Shown here: piece by piece, positions 38,701 through 46,646 of the stretch
How the letters are laid out: each line of letters opens with the position of its first letter
How positions within the stretch are numbered: position 1 is the stretch's first letter
Source of the DNA: a virus
IMG/VR virus record: IMGVR_UViG_3300050821_014022
Coordinates: 1 to 51,659 of that record
Reading direction: 5' to 3' (one strand)
DNA: 51,659 bases
Program-made: the position numbers and the translations under genes
The notes under the pieces: model-generated
What the model was told of the DNA's origin: nothing
What the model saw: the letters and a program-made list of their open reading frames with translations, nothing else
Database searches by the model: none

Positions 38701-39701
38701 GTGGTCAGCAACCCAGTGACATACGTAGTGACCTTTGCGATCGTGTTGTATGTAATGATGGCGACGACCAGATAACCGAGCCACTGGACCACCATCTTGA
38801 TAGGCTCTGGCAATTTCTGGAAGGACTTGACCAACTCAGTAATGACGATGACCAGACCCGTCAGGAATTTCCCGATTTCGATCAGCGCGGGCGCCAGTTT
38901 TATGAAAAGCTCACGGCCTATCGCCGATAACGGCTTGAGTGCGCGCTCGAATTGGACACTGGGAAGCATGGCGGCCAATTTCTCGGCAGCGCCTTTGCTG
39001 GTTTTTTCCATCGCACTCAGGATGATGTCGATCGTTTTTTCGACATCTCCTTGCGACCCCTTGAGCATCTTTTTCAACTCTGCCGAATTTGCGCCGTAGG
39101 CCTTTTCGAGGATCTTAGGGGCTTCGATTCCCAATGCAGCCAACTGCTTAAAGACTTCTTTCGAGGTGAGTTCACCTCTTATCATCGCCCGCCCGAAGAT
39201 CTCGACCATGGCCTGCATCCTCTCGGCGCTGCCATCGAGAGTTGCATTGAAATCCAGCATTATTTTGAGCCAGGCAGCTGCCTGACCCGGCGGGACCTTG
39301 AAGACGAGCGTAAGGTCCTGGGCATATCTCTTCAGTGCGCCGGTTGACTCCCCGGTAACAGAGGCGAGCGCCTTGACTTGCTGGATCAACCTATCGGCAG
39401 CCTCCGGCCCAAATGCGCGCTCGAGAGCAAATTGCGTGCGCAGTATTTGCTCACCCAACTTGAAAAAGTCTGCTGTGACGGCTGCGATGGCCAGGCTGCC
39501 CAATGAAGCGGCCATTTTGCTGATCGATGCCGTGGCCTGCTCGATGACGAGCGAGAAGCCGCTGACGCCGGCGGTGGCCTGCTTTGTAGCCTGCTCACTC
39601 GTCGTGCCGATGTTCTTGATCTGGGTGTTGAGCGCGTCAATGTTCTGCTGCGCATTCTGGCTTTGGAAATCGACCTGAATGAAGATCTTATTGGCGGCCA
39701 T
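35706..39701 (-). CDS. Tail tape measure protein
   Basis: This 1331-residue protein is the tape measure. It has an N-terminal helical part (SLVIEQATASISKMAASLGS), a central hydrophobic membrane-like stretch (~300-400, for example LAAAATTAAAVAIGIEEAEL), a long coiled coil (~420-800), and Ala/Gly-rich C-terminal segments (AGAALGTAVFPGLGTLAGAA). Its length sets tail length. TGATG overlap couples it to the T-like chaperone frame. Stop overlaps the moron on the other strand. Confidence 0.88.
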   Translation of the reverse strand: MAANKIFIQVDFQSQNAQQNIDALNTQIKNIGTTSEQATKQATAGVSGFSLVIEQATASISKMAASLGSLAIAAVTADFFKLGEQILRTQFALERAFGPEAADRLIQQVKALASVTGESTGALKRYAQDLTLVFKVPPGQAAAWLKIMLDFNATLDGSAERMQAMVEIFGRAMIRGELTSKEVFKQLAALGIEAPKILEKAYGANSAELKKMLKGSQGDVEKTIDIILSAMEKTSKGAAEKLAAMLPSVQFERALKPLSAIGRELFIKLAPALIEIGKFLTGLVIVITELVKSFQKLPEPIKMVVQWLGYLVVAIITYNTIAKVTTYVTGLLTTAYTVAAGVVKAFAVAQELAAAATTAAAVAIGIEEAELLAIVAVITVLAYWAASTIWPEFGSKIVKWIGGAWEWVAKKASEAYEATKKIVGLIDPLKAGKPGALSTDTEEHKRVLEESQNTLLQAQQKNLKEGQQGIEALGETYKEYIIKAKGYEDALRNYRKAIAKDIDTEIKKREEDAKKTALKNAEDLTRLHRQVAIAAAEVVPDSTFAGQARLAAIKAQAHREELEEDRRLQIQRINEQVELDVKGARDTGAAIHQSQQVINDNVARLYKTAQTERIGIANKATEAIMEHDLQAQRDLNRLRLEMEQQYRDERLADELDMIQKTSQLTIAYMRADLKQTLTEKVQQIRDIEDEQEQQIALTRRAQLTAAQEAFDAYKNAHADFAAGVEEEARKLARTQVQIEREAGAQIQMDRLEAWRTTNETIIEEQKKVYEGMKSTVEKVFDALTGKGKSMWEAISTAAKTAVMGAIKEQISSHVAADLTQSITGKGVTFPGGVRRFFGNEPKFEGAGPRPELQPLGPQIESNFKLLTVAGDDLSTAAGLLVNSASALTAAAGAIVSTAGGGIVNPGAVQAAAQTVQGAQTAIQLGGASMSGAAVTSATAATGTVASAGGFGMPPVTGVYQPDPGLLAAATGGGSFGAQLPTAATVQARANIGKLFGIGQPVMTGAGTTVPWASASATQKLGAILQSQGAAQVGLSIGGALALSGIARNTPGGRAQTIAGTTLAGLSAARMFPDLFNAGDLGAAGSAAAGAALGLGVGVAAAGLQRGGVLGLGMSVGGGALAGAALGTAVFPGLGTLAGAAIGAGVGAIAGVIRLLSPTLEERIRSEVKRVYGVDIASQPIRKQIADLITQKYGGNLSIGVYSQDVQDIVRLYALSTGQSQAGLPRPMYAASFAQSQAGGLQVQPVYSGGQLISNPYVGTTTTQLSNALFTNPAVYMQLNPQQASNLLAGQVVKVMGDNPGSVAAANTASARSGTSRTTQASALMEPLTVTR

Positions 39702-40003
39702 CAGCCCTTCTTTTTATTAATTTCCTCGGTCTGCCACTGGTCGCGTTGATCAAACAATTGACGCAGGACCAGAAACTCCGGGTAACCGACCTGCTCGAAT
39801 GAAACGCTCATTCTCGCCCGCAGCGCGAAATCCAGATCGATGACGCGCGAGATCAGCCGGCCACTGGGCGAAGCCAAATAGTCGGACAGGCGCTGCTCCG
39901 GGCATTCGGAACATGGCAGCGCGTCGGGCCCGGCGAGCGGCTCCTCCATACGTACATAAGGGCATTCCGGCGGGGTCGGGCACAGATCCTTGCGCCGTAG
40001 CAT
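39701..40003 (-). CDS. T-like tail assembly chaperone (reached by frameshift)
   Basis: The frame has CPTPPECPYVRMEEPLAG, then PCSECPEQRLSDYLASPSGR and ISRVIDLDFALRARMSVS, in the position of lambda T. A 100-residue product could start at 40003, but the same frame is open back to the end of the G-like gene, so it is probably made as a G-T fusion. Chaperones of this kind load the tape measure during tail assembly. Confidence 0.6.
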   Translation of the reverse strand: MLRRKDLCPTPPECPYVRMEEPLAGPDALPCSECPEQRLSDYLASPSGRLISRVIDLDFALRARMSVSFEQVGYPEFLVLRQLFDQRDQWQTEEINKKKG

Positions 40004-40053
40004 GCGGTGAAAGATAAAGGCCGCCGAAGGGTCCGCCGGCCAGCCCCCGCCTA

Positions 40054-40065
40054 TTAAAAACTTTG
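40054..40065 (-). promoter_or_regulatory. Candidate -1 ribosomal frameshift site
   Basis: On the minus strand the G frame reads CAA AGT TTT TAA. A one-base backward slip on the five-T run gives TTT TTA ATA and enters the T frame, which is open through to 39701. A GC-rich segment that could form a stimulatory structure follows (GGCGGGGGCTGGCCGGCGG). Lambda makes gpGT by the same logic at GGGAAAG. Confidence 0.5.
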
Positions 40066-40662
40066 GTCATGCTGTCTCGGTCCGAACTCACGTTGCATAT
40101 AATCGATCACGGCGCGCACGGCCACATCCTTGTGCGGAGCCGGCACGATCCCATTTTCGTAATCGTCGCTGTGACCACCACAGAGATCATAGAGGGCAGC
40201 GCCCGGCATCATGCTGTTGGAAAACTCGATGGCGCCGTAGGGCAGAGAAAGAGTATGTAGAGAGGCGCGCTGCATCTCGTTCAACTGGCCCATGCTGGGC
40301 ACACGCATCTTATGCTCGACGATACCCGTCAGGATGCGCATCTGGATAGTCACTTCGTTCGCCTGCAAGGTGACGTCGAGCACGTCGCATTGGCCGATCA
40401 GATTGAGCACGAATTGCGCATCGGCCGGCGTGAGTTCCGGCGCCCCGTTCAGCTTGATAGCGTTGAACAATTTGACATCCTGCGGGCCGGGCGGCGCCGG
40501 GGTAGTCTGGCTCTTGCCGCGGCCCAGGTCTTTGCGGATGTTTTTGCATGCGCGGCTACGCGCGTCCCATTCCTGGTCGGTGGGCCAGCGCATTTCGAGT
40601 GGAATGATCCCGTGGTCGGCAACGCTTCCCGTAATCTCGATAGGTAGTTTGGTATCGAACAT
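40054..40662 (-). CDS. G-like tail assembly chaperone
   Basis: This 202-residue protein begins MFDTKLPIEITGSVADHGII and has EMRWPTDQEWDARSRACKNI and a helical C-terminal half. Its place between tail tube and tape measure is that of lambda G. It ends in a run of T residues at a stop codon, where a -1 slip would continue into the T-like frame. The ATG directly follows the stop of the microprotein gene (TAAATG). Confidence 0.62.
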   Translation of the reverse strand: MFDTKLPIEITGSVADHGIIPLEMRWPTDQEWDARSRACKNIRKDLGRGKSQTTPAPPGPQDVKLFNAIKLNGAPELTPADAQFVLNLIGQCDVLDVTLQANEVTIQMRILTGIVEHKMRVPSMGQLNEMQRASLHTLSLPYGAIEFSNSMMPGAALYDLCGGHSDDYENGIVPAPHKDVAVRAVIDYMQREFGPRQHDQSF

Positions 40663-40806
40663 TTATGCCCTCACTAGATACGCCAGTAATACCAGGACGA
40701 GCCCAGCGCTCACCCAGTTGATCTGTCTGTTTCCCGGCGGCTGGATGTTGACGCTTCCGATCAAAAAACAGAGCAGGGCCACGACGATGAGAATAGTTGT
40801 CACCAT
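40663..40806 (-). CDS. 47-residue two-TM microprotein
   Basis: The frame encodes MVTTILIVVALLCFLIGSVN, a short polar turn (PPGNRQIN), and LVLVLLAYLVRA: two TM segments with a tight loop. AGGAGG six bases before the ATG is the best ribosome-binding site of the block. It sits between tail tube and G-like genes. Possible holin, or tail- or membrane-associated peptide. Confidence 0.6.
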   Translation of the reverse strand: MVTTILIVVALLCFLIGSVNIQPPGNRQINWVSAGLVLVLLAYLVRA

Positions 40807-40816
40807 AGCGGACCTC

Positions 40817-41920
40817 CTACAGGCCGAAGATTCCGTCCTTTTCGCACGTCGCAGTCATGGTGATGTAGGCACCCGTAGTGGGCTTGAGTATCCGCACCGT
40901 GCAATTCACGGTGACGATGCCATCCGCCTCGCCGTTGACGACGGCAGACATCATCGTGCGTGTCGCCAGGATGGAGAACAGGTGAGTTTGTGGTCCCGCA
41001 CCGATCAACGCCCCCTTGACCGTAATCGTCGCCGGGCCTTCGTGCAGGGTCATCAGGTTGTTGAATTCCCGACTGCCTTTGGCAGCGCGGGCAACGAAAG
41101 TGAAGGTGGCTTCGCGATTGCCATACTCCATGCGCCCCCGGATGGCGAAGCCGTTCTGCGTGCCCGAGCCGGGATAGTAACCGCTGGGCAGACGGATGTT
41201 ATTGTTCCAGCGATACTCCGCGCTGATGAAACTGGTTTCGAGCACGTAGTCGATGCCCTGGATGTTGATGGCCGCACCGGAAGCGTTGAGGAAGTGCTCC
41301 GTCTGCACCGCGGGGAAGGTGATACCGGACGGGTTCGCGATAGACCCGGTGCCGACGCAGTTCACCGTGACGCGGCAATTGGCACGGCCAGGCCCCGACT
41401 CCAGCATGATGGCAAAGTCGTTGATGACCATGCCGATCAGCCCGCGGTCAATCACCGAATCGGGTTCGGGCCGGATCTGTTCGGCATACGTGAACGGCGG
41501 CACATTGATGCAGTCCACCACGGGATCGGACGGCACCGCGGCGTAACTAAACCCCGTGCCCCCGACGGTCGTCTTGGTGGCCTTGCCCGTAGTAAAGCAG
41601 AACAGCCACGCCATGAATTCGCTGGAGCAGTATTTCTCGATGGCAACGCCCGTGTCCATGTTGGTCGGGTAGACCGTGGTCGGAAACTCGTCGCCTTTGC
41701 CGATATCGTTGGCGTCGTCCTCCATCACGGGCGTCACGATTGCCAGCGCTGGATTCGTCTTCGTCATGCTCCAGATTTGCAGTGCGGTGTTGATCGTGAC
41801 CAAGTCGGCTTGTGGTACGAAGCCGAAGGCGATCTTGGTTTCGCGGATGTTGGCCGGGCAACTGGGTGCGCCTGCCTGCGGATTAATCACTTCGCGTAAG
41901 GGCGGTGCTGCGGTAGCCAT
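40817..41920 (-). CDS. Major tail tube protein
   Basis: A 367-residue protein, longer than lambda gpV, with a beta-rich sequence expected of tail tubes. It shows SCPANIRETKIAFGFVPQAD, DEFPTTVYPTNMDTGVAIEK, NREATFTFVARAAKGSREFN and a C-terminal GAYITMTATCEKDGIFGL. It lies between the terminator-like gene and the chaperones. Forms the hexamer rings of the tail. Confidence 0.75.
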   Translation of the reverse strand: MATAAPPLREVINPQAGAPSCPANIRETKIAFGFVPQADLVTINTALQIWSMTKTNPALAIVTPVMEDDANDIGKGDEFPTTVYPTNMDTGVAIEKYCSSEFMAWLFCFTTGKATKTTVGGTGFSYAAVPSDPVVDCINVPPFTYAEQIRPEPDSVIDRGLIGMVINDFAIMLESGPGRANCRVTVNCVGTGSIANPSGITFPAVQTEHFLNASGAAINIQGIDYVLETSFISAEYRWNNNIRLPSGYYPGSGTQNGFAIRGRMEYGNREATFTFVARAAKGSREFNNLMTLHEGPATITVKGALIGAGPQTHLFSILATRTMMSAVVNGEADGIVTVNCTVRILKPTTGAYITMTATCEKDGIFGL

Positions 41921-41923
41921 AAG

Positions 41924-42379
41924 TTATGCGTCTCCTGTTTCTTTGATTTCACAAACGATGGAATAGTAGTCGATGCCTTCGGTGTCGCTTGGCCGGGTGA
42001 TGTCGGTGATGTTGGTCGGCAGTACGCCCGGCATCACGGGACAGTAGCGCCAGCGCAAGCCATCACCCGGCACGGGAACGCCGTTGATGATGATGTTGAT
42101 CAGATCGAGCGGCGAAGCGCCACGGGCAGCGCGAACGAAGATGACGAACTGGTGTATCCACCCTTCCATCTCCCCCTGCGTGAGCAGCGTTTCCTGCCAG
42201 ATCACCATCACGGAGCCAGGTTTCTGCTTGTAAATGGCGAGGCTAACGGAATTGTGGTCGGGGTTTGTGTCGATGTAGCCGATGATGTTCGCTGGATCGC
42301 CGCCCAGCGCAGCAACCAGTTCCGGCACCGCTGCCAGCGTGCTCACAATCGCATTGGTCAGATCGATGAAATTAACCAA
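41924..42379 (-). CDS. Tail terminator protein, gpU-like
   Basis: The 151-residue protein reads VNFIDLTNAIVSTLAAVPEL, DHNSVSLAIYKQKPGSVMVI, EGWIHQFVIFVRAARGASPL and a C-terminal IDYYSIVCEIKE. This alpha-beta pattern and position match tail terminators that cap the tube. It overlaps the upstream gene by eight bases. Family assignment is by context and pattern. Confidence 0.6.
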   Translation of the reverse strand: MVNFIDLTNAIVSTLAAVPELVAALGGDPANIIGYIDTNPDHNSVSLAIYKQKPGSVMVIWQETLLTQGEMEGWIHQFVIFVRAARGASPLDLINIIINGVPVPGDGLRWRYCPVMPGVLPTNITDITRPSDTEGIDYYSIVCEIKETGDA

Positions 42380-42812
42380 TTGGTATCCAGGCCTTTTGCA
42401 AGTAGATGCCGTACTGCAGCTGGCTTGCCTTGAAAATAGCGATCTGATCGGTGCTCGCGAAGCCGATCATCTCTTCGGCCGTCTGCGCCCGAGTGGCTTT
42501 CTGGCGCGCCAGGCGCGACGTATTCTCCGCGCGGATCGAGCCTTGCGATGCCCGCCGCAGGGTAAAATTCTTCATCGTCTCGCCGGTCATGTGCATATCC
42601 CGAATCGGAGTGGCCTGCCCTGTGAATTTCTGCTTCTCCTTGAAATACTTGAAGCTGAGTTTCTTCGCCTGATTGCCCTGCGCGTTGAGGCCATCCTCCC
42701 AACGCTGCTTCTGAACCTTGACCATCTCCTCGCCAATGGCCTTCAGTTGGGGATCGCTGAGGTTCGGCCCTTTCAGACGGCCGGTCTTCTTGACTTGAAC
42801 TTTGACTGGCAT
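42372..42812 (-). CDS. Tail completion/connector protein, gpZ-like
   Basis: A 146-residue basic protein: MPVKVQVKKTGRLKGPNLSD, ALGEEM-type helix (LKAIGEEMVKVQKQRWEDGL), then IRDMHMTGETMKNFTLRRA. This resembles gpZ/virion morphogenesis proteins (HK97 gp10 type) with their T-G-x-L-hydrophobic pattern. The start at 42812 overlaps the upstream stop as TGATG, ruling out a longer frame. Confidence 0.6.
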   Translation of the reverse strand: MPVKVQVKKTGRLKGPNLSDPQLKAIGEEMVKVQKQRWEDGLNAQGNQAKKLSFKYFKEKQKFTGQATPIRDMHMTGETMKNFTLRRASQGSIRAENTSRLARQKATRAQTAEEMIGFASTDQIAIFKASQLQYGIYLQKAWIPIG

Positions 42813-43147
42813 CAGAAATTCTCCGTCCGGTCCTGAAGAACGATCTGGCTGTAGTCCGTGGCGAAAGCGCTCACGCGCACGATGTCGTATTCGATGCCGG
42901 CATTGACGACCGCATCGCCGAGCTTCGGATCGCCGGGCAGGTCCGAGTTCTGCGCCAGCGCATGCGAGTAGCGCCCCGGCGACATGGTTTCGTCTTCCGC
43001 GCCTTCTTTCCAGATGAGCGTGATAGTCACAGATTGTGCCGGGTCGTTGTCGGGCCAGTATTCGGCCTGGCGCCCGAATTCCACGACCAGCGCGTTCCAT
43101 AGCATCGGAACATGCGTGCTGATGAATGGGTTAATGAATGCGGCCAA
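42812..43147 (-). CDS. Head-tail joining protein, gpFII-like
   Basis: The 111-residue product (TTG start, GGAGG eight bases upstream) has MLWNALVVEFGRQAEYWPDN, then QSVTITLIWKEGAEDET and a C-terminal YDIVRVSAFATDYSQIVLQD. Size (lambda gpFII is 117 residues) and position fit a head-tail joining protein. Couples directly to the next gene. Confidence 0.55.
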   Translation of the reverse strand: MAAFINPFISTHVPMLWNALVVEFGRQAEYWPDNDPAQSVTITLIWKEGAEDETMSPGRYSHALAQNSDLPGDPKLGDAVVNAGIEYDIVRVSAFATDYSQIVLQDRTENF

Positions 43148-43240
43148 CTCAAAAACCTCCGCAGCGCATTACCCGGCAGCGGCGGCGACCTCTCCGGGCC
43201 GGGCAAATGCGCTTTCGGTCCCGCCTCGCAGCGAAAACCG

Positions 43241-44263
43241 TTACAAGACCTTGGCTTTGAAGCTTGCATTCGGCCTGCTGGGAAACACCAGCGGCGCCGA
43301 TTGCAGCATCAGAAAACGGACAGACGGATCTTCTTCGGTCCAGGACTTCACAAAATACGGGACTGCCTGCAAGCCCGCGGCTTCGTCGCGGATCGCGCCA
43401 TACGCTCGCACGCCTTCCAACTGCGGAGCGGTGAGAATGCACGTGGTGGCCGGGATGATCGCCTTTTCGACGCCGTCCGCCGGGTCCACGTACCAGCCCG
43501 CGTAAACGAAGATGTTGAAGTTATCGAGGCTCCCCATATAGACGCCACCTTCCTTGATTTGGGCGGCCTGCTCCATGGTGGGCAGGACGTTGGCGGTGCG
43601 TTGCAGCGTCAACCGATCTTTGATCGACGCGTTGGAGCGGAAGACCTTCCAGACGTCCACGGTCATGATGACGTCGGTCGCCATCACCCCGGTCGCCTGC
43701 AACATGATCTGCGACCAGTCCTGGAGGTCATCGAGCGGCAGCGAAGTCGGGTCGCTCCAGAGCTTCGCGACGGTGATGGTATTGCCCGCGGGCCGTCCGA
43801 AATCGAGCACGACGGTCTGGTATTTGTCGCCCGAGATTGTTGACTTGCCCGTAGTCAATACTTCGCCGGCCATGACTTCCATGCGGCGGTTGAGCATGGT
43901 CAATTGGTCCTGCATGTCGCGGGCGACCAGAGCCCGCTGGCGGTCGGCCGGCGAAAGCGTGCCGCCGATTTGTTCTCCGGGCGAACGTTTCAGCGGACGG
44001 TTCATGTCGAACACTCTTTTGTCTTTTACATACGCCGGCTTCAGCGTGTTGGTCACGAAGCCCAGCGTGCTCACGATCTGCCCTTCGACCAGCGGCGAAA
44101 CGAACGGCGAGATACGCCGCTTGCCGTTCATCACATCGAAATGGATCTCTTCGGATGTTTCGGTCTGGGTCATACCGAAATAGCGGTCGAGCAGGAACTG
44201 CGAATCACCGAGCAGACTGGCGACGACCCGGTTCAATACGTCGGTGGAAAAAAGATCGGCCAT
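43241..44263 (-). CDS. Major capsid protein, gpE-like
   Basis: This 340-residue protein fits the lambda gpE family (usual length ~340). It has LLDRYFG-type start (SQFLLDRYFGMTQTETSEEI), FDVMNGKRRISPFVSPLVEG, VFDMNRPLKRSPGEQIGGTL and a C-terminal PLVFPSRPNASFKAKVL. It forms the icosahedral shell. AAGGAGAG seven bases before the ATG suggests strong translation, as expected for the most abundant protein. Confidence 0.88.
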   Translation of the reverse strand: MADLFSTDVLNRVVASLLGDSQFLLDRYFGMTQTETSEEIHFDVMNGKRRISPFVSPLVEGQIVSTLGFVTNTLKPAYVKDKRVFDMNRPLKRSPGEQIGGTLSPADRQRALVARDMQDQLTMLNRRMEVMAGEVLTTGKSTISGDKYQTVVLDFGRPAGNTITVAKLWSDPTSLPLDDLQDWSQIMLQATGVMATDVIMTVDVWKVFRSNASIKDRLTLQRTANVLPTMEQAAQIKEGGVYMGSLDNFNIFVYAGWYVDPADGVEKAIIPATTCILTAPQLEGVRAYGAIRDEAAGLQAVPYFVKSWTEEDPSVRFLMLQSAPLVFPSRPNASFKAKVL

Positions 44264-44360
44264 GGGAAAACTCTCCTTTCAAGGGAGTTGAAAACAGTTG
44301 AGGTCATGCCGCCTGACCGGGGTGTCGCCAGAGGCCCCGGCTGGGCGGCGCTTCGTTTTT

Positions 44361-45260
44361 TTAGCGTGAGACGCCCGCGCCCTGGTTCAGCGTGAATGTC
44401 TTGCCATTGATATAAAAATGGGCGCTGCGGGCTGCGCCAGTGTTGGCCGCGGCGGTCCAATTCAGGGAGCCGCTCGCCGATTGCGGCGTCGTCGGCGTGT
44501 AAGTGAGCCACGTCGCCGTCGAATCCTTATCGACTGTCCAGGTTCCCGAGGTGCCGGGTCCGGTGACGGTGACCGTGATGCTGCCCGTGCCGCCGGCAGC
44601 GAGGACAGTTGCGCTGGTCGGGTTGATGGTCACGGGTGGAACGTCAGGGATCTGTCCCGCGGCCTCGCCCAATTCCTGCGTGGTCGGGACTTCGGCGAAT
44701 TCGGGGTTCTTCTCGCGTTCCTCCGCAGTCAAGTAGGCCCACGGACTGTCTACCGTGACCTTTTCCTCCGCGGCTTTGCCGATGTCGGCCGCGGCCTTCC
44801 CTTCTTCCGCCTTGTTCAATTCCACGACCTGCTGCGCGGCCTGCCCTTCGACATCCTTGGGGGCGGATTTGACCAGCGTGCCGTCGGTGAATACGACCGA
44901 CTCGATCTGGATATCGTGCATGCGCAGCGATTCCGTGACCAGCGCATGGCCGAGAGCGCCGGGCCAGATCACCGCATCGGCCTTGAACTTGCCGCCGACA
45001 TAAATGATCGCCGCGGCTGCGGCACTGGTGGCGTCGATGTCATTCGCCAGAATGCAATTGCAGTCGGTTGTGGCGACGGGCTGGGTGAGCAATCCGGTCG
45101 CTGGAGCCCAACTGAGGATCGCGCCCCTCTTCACCACACCGCCGCCGGAAGCCATCGAGGCGCTGCGGCTAACGACGTCGTCACCGTCGCTCAGAAGCGG
45201 CGAGTAAGTGTACGGCGTCGAGTAAAACGTTGCTTGTCCGATTGGAGCGTAAGTTCCCAT
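44361..45260 (-). CDS. Head decoration protein with C-terminal BACON-like domain
   Basis: The 299-residue protein starts with a gpD-like decoration domain (~1-130; YTYSPLLSDGDDVVSRSASM, RGAILSWAPATGLLTQ, DATSAAAAAIIYVGGKF). A Lys/Glu-rich linker follows, then a C-terminal beta domain (~210-299; TSATVLAAGGTGSITVTVTG, SATWLTYTPTTPQSASGSL, FTLNQGAGVSR) resembling BACON domains, which are linked to carbohydrate binding. Lambda gpD is only 110 residues, so this is an extended version that would display an adhesive domain on the capsid. GAGAGG precedes the ATG. Confidence 0.75.
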   Translation of the reverse strand: MGTYAPIGQATFYSTPYTYSPLLSDGDDVVSRSASMASGGGVVKRGAILSWAPATGLLTQPVATTDCNCILANDIDATSAAAAAIIYVGGKFKADAVIWPGALGHALVTESLRMHDIQIESVVFTDGTLVKSAPKDVEGQAAQQVVELNKAEEGKAAADIGKAAEEKVTVDSPWAYLTAEEREKNPEFAEVPTTQELGEAAGQIPDVPPVTINPTSATVLAAGGTGSITVTVTGPGTSGTWTVDKDSTATWLTYTPTTPQSASGSLNWTAAANTGAARSAHFYINGKTFTLNQGAGVSR

Positions 45261-45296
45261 AAATAAATCCTCTCTTTCGTTGGTTAGAACACTGAG

Positions 45297-45758
45297 TTAC
45301 GACGCATGCGGAAGGCGCCGCGCCGGGGAAGCGAATGCGAGCACGCGAGAGGCTTCCGCCTGCGGCGAGTCATCGTTCGCACTGCCGTCGCCCGCGGGAC
45401 CGACTTGCGGGTTCGGGATCTTTGCCATCTCAGCCGCCAGCGCGTTCGGGGCTGGTGCCGGCGTTCCCGCCGTGGCCTTCGGAGCCGCCGCCAGCACCCG
45501 CCGGGCGACCTCGACACTCTCTTCGGTTTCGAGGGCCAGCATCTGGGCCAGCCCTTCGCGCCCTTCGGCTTCCGGGCACGTGAGGATGGCGGCGATGCGC
45601 TGGCGTTCGCTCATGGTTGGCGCTGCCGGCGGCACCGGAGCAGTAGCGGCCGGGGGCAGGGGCGCGGGTTGCGGTGCAGCCGGTGGCGTTGGCGGTTGCG
45701 CGGGCGACGTGTTGGTCGTCGCGCCAGTATTCAACAGAGTCGTCGTTGGCGTTGCCAT
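45297..45758 (-). CDS. Nested scaffold protein, Nu3-like (internal start)
   Basis: An in-frame ATG at 45758 within the protease gene is preceded by AAAGGAG and six bases of spacing, better than chance. It would make a 153-residue protein, MATPTTTLLNTGATT onward, with a Pro/Ala linker then SERQRIAAILTCPEAEGREG and TEESVEVARRVLAAAPK helices. Lambda Nu3 is made from the same kind of internal start. Confidence 0.65.
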   Translation of the reverse strand: MATPTTTLLNTGATTNTSPAQPPTPPAAPQPAPLPPAATAPVPPAAPTMSERQRIAAILTCPEAEGREGLAQMLALETEESVEVARRVLAAAPKATAGTPAPAPNALAAEMAKIPNPQVGPAGDGSANDDSPQAEASRVLAFASPARRLPHAS

Positions 45759-46646
45759 AGGGTTCTCCTTTACGCTGATCATTGCCCGTGGCGATCCAGC
45801 ATCTACCGCCAGACGGGCGACCAGCGGTTCGAATCTTGAAATCTCATCGGCCATGCCAGCATCCATCGCAGCCTTGGCATGCAGCATCTTGCCTTGTCCA
45901 TATCGCGCCATCACGTCGGCAGCGCTGACGCCGCGGAACGCAGCGACCCTGTCGATGAACACGCCAGCCAGCGCATCGACCATTTCCTGAATCTGCGCCC
46001 GGCCCTGTTCCGTCGCCACGTCGGGGCGCTTGAATGGCGACTGCGTGCTGACGATCTCGTACTGTTTGACGCCTTGCCTCTCCTGCGCAGCACGGTTGTC
46101 ACGGATGCTGGCAACCACGCCGATGGAGCCCACCATGCTCGCGTCGTTGATCACAATACGGTTCGCCGCGGCAGCAATCCAATAGGCACCGGACGCGCCG
46201 ATGCCGTCGATATAAGCGACGACTGGCTTGATCGCGCCGACGTCGCGCACCTGGTCCGCGAATTCCTGAATGCCGTTAACCTGCCCGCCGGGCGAATCGA
46301 TGTTGAGTAGAATCGCGGTGATCAGCGAATTGTCGGCGGCTTTTTGAAGGTCGAGCGCCATGTTCTCCACCGTGGTCGAACTGCTGACGCTGGTGAACAG
46401 GTCGCTGCGCCGGAACAGCGGTCCCTGGACGTCGAAGACGGCGATAGAACCGCGCATCTCGACGCGTCCTCCGGTGTTGTCGAGCGGCCTGCCAATTTGC
46501 GTGGCGACCGCCGCGAGATCGACATCGGCACCCGCCATGGCGCGTTCCAGGATGCCTTCGATGACCATCCTGCCTTCATCGCTGATGGCCCACGGGTATT
46601 CCATGATCGCGCTCCAGACGCGCAACAAACTGCGTGTACGTGCCAT
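45297..46646 (-). CDS. Head maturation protease, S49 family (gpC-like) with scaffold
   Basis: This 449-residue protein has an S49/SppA-type protease domain (~65-280): INIDSPGG-like oxyanion region (LLNIDSPGGQVNG), IDGIGASGAYWIAAAANRI with nucleophile Ser152, and DASMVGSIGVVASIRD. After ~296 comes a Pro/Ala-rich then helical scaffold part. Lambda C works this way, with the scaffold expressed also from an internal start. GGAGG seven bases before the ATG and TAATG overlap with the portal stop fix the start at 46646. Confidence 0.88.
   Translation of the reverse strand: MARTRSLLRVWSAIMEYPWAISDEGRMVIEGILERAMAGADVDLAAVATQIGRPLDNTGGRVEMRGSIAVFDVQGPLFRRSDLFTSVSSSTTVENMALDLQKAADNSLITAILLNIDSPGGQVNGIQEFADQVRDVGAIKPVVAYIDGIGASGAYWIAAAANRIVINDASMVGSIGVVASIRDNRAAQERQGVKQYEIVSTQSPFKRPDVATEQGRAQIQEMVDALAGVFIDRVAAFRGVSAADVMARYGQGKMLHAKAAMDAGMADEISRFEPLVARLAVDAGSPRAMISVKENPMATPTTTLLNTGATTNTSPAQPPTPPAAPQPAPLPPAATAPVPPAAPTMSERQRIAAILTCPEAEGREGLAQMLALETEESVEVARRVLAAAPKATAGTPAPAPNALAAEMAKIPNPQVGPAGDGSANDDSPQAEASRVLAFASPARRLPHAS

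Noticed and set aside
40292-41899. A 535-codon rightward open frame
   Set aside because: Antisense to the tail tube, microprotein and G-like genes, with shadow composition and no ribosome-binding site.
44280-44360. A CCGGGG/CCCCGG hairpin near a T-run before the capsid gene
   Set aside because: The T-run is on the plus-strand side and separated from the stem by other bases, so it does not make a convincing terminator for the leftward operon.
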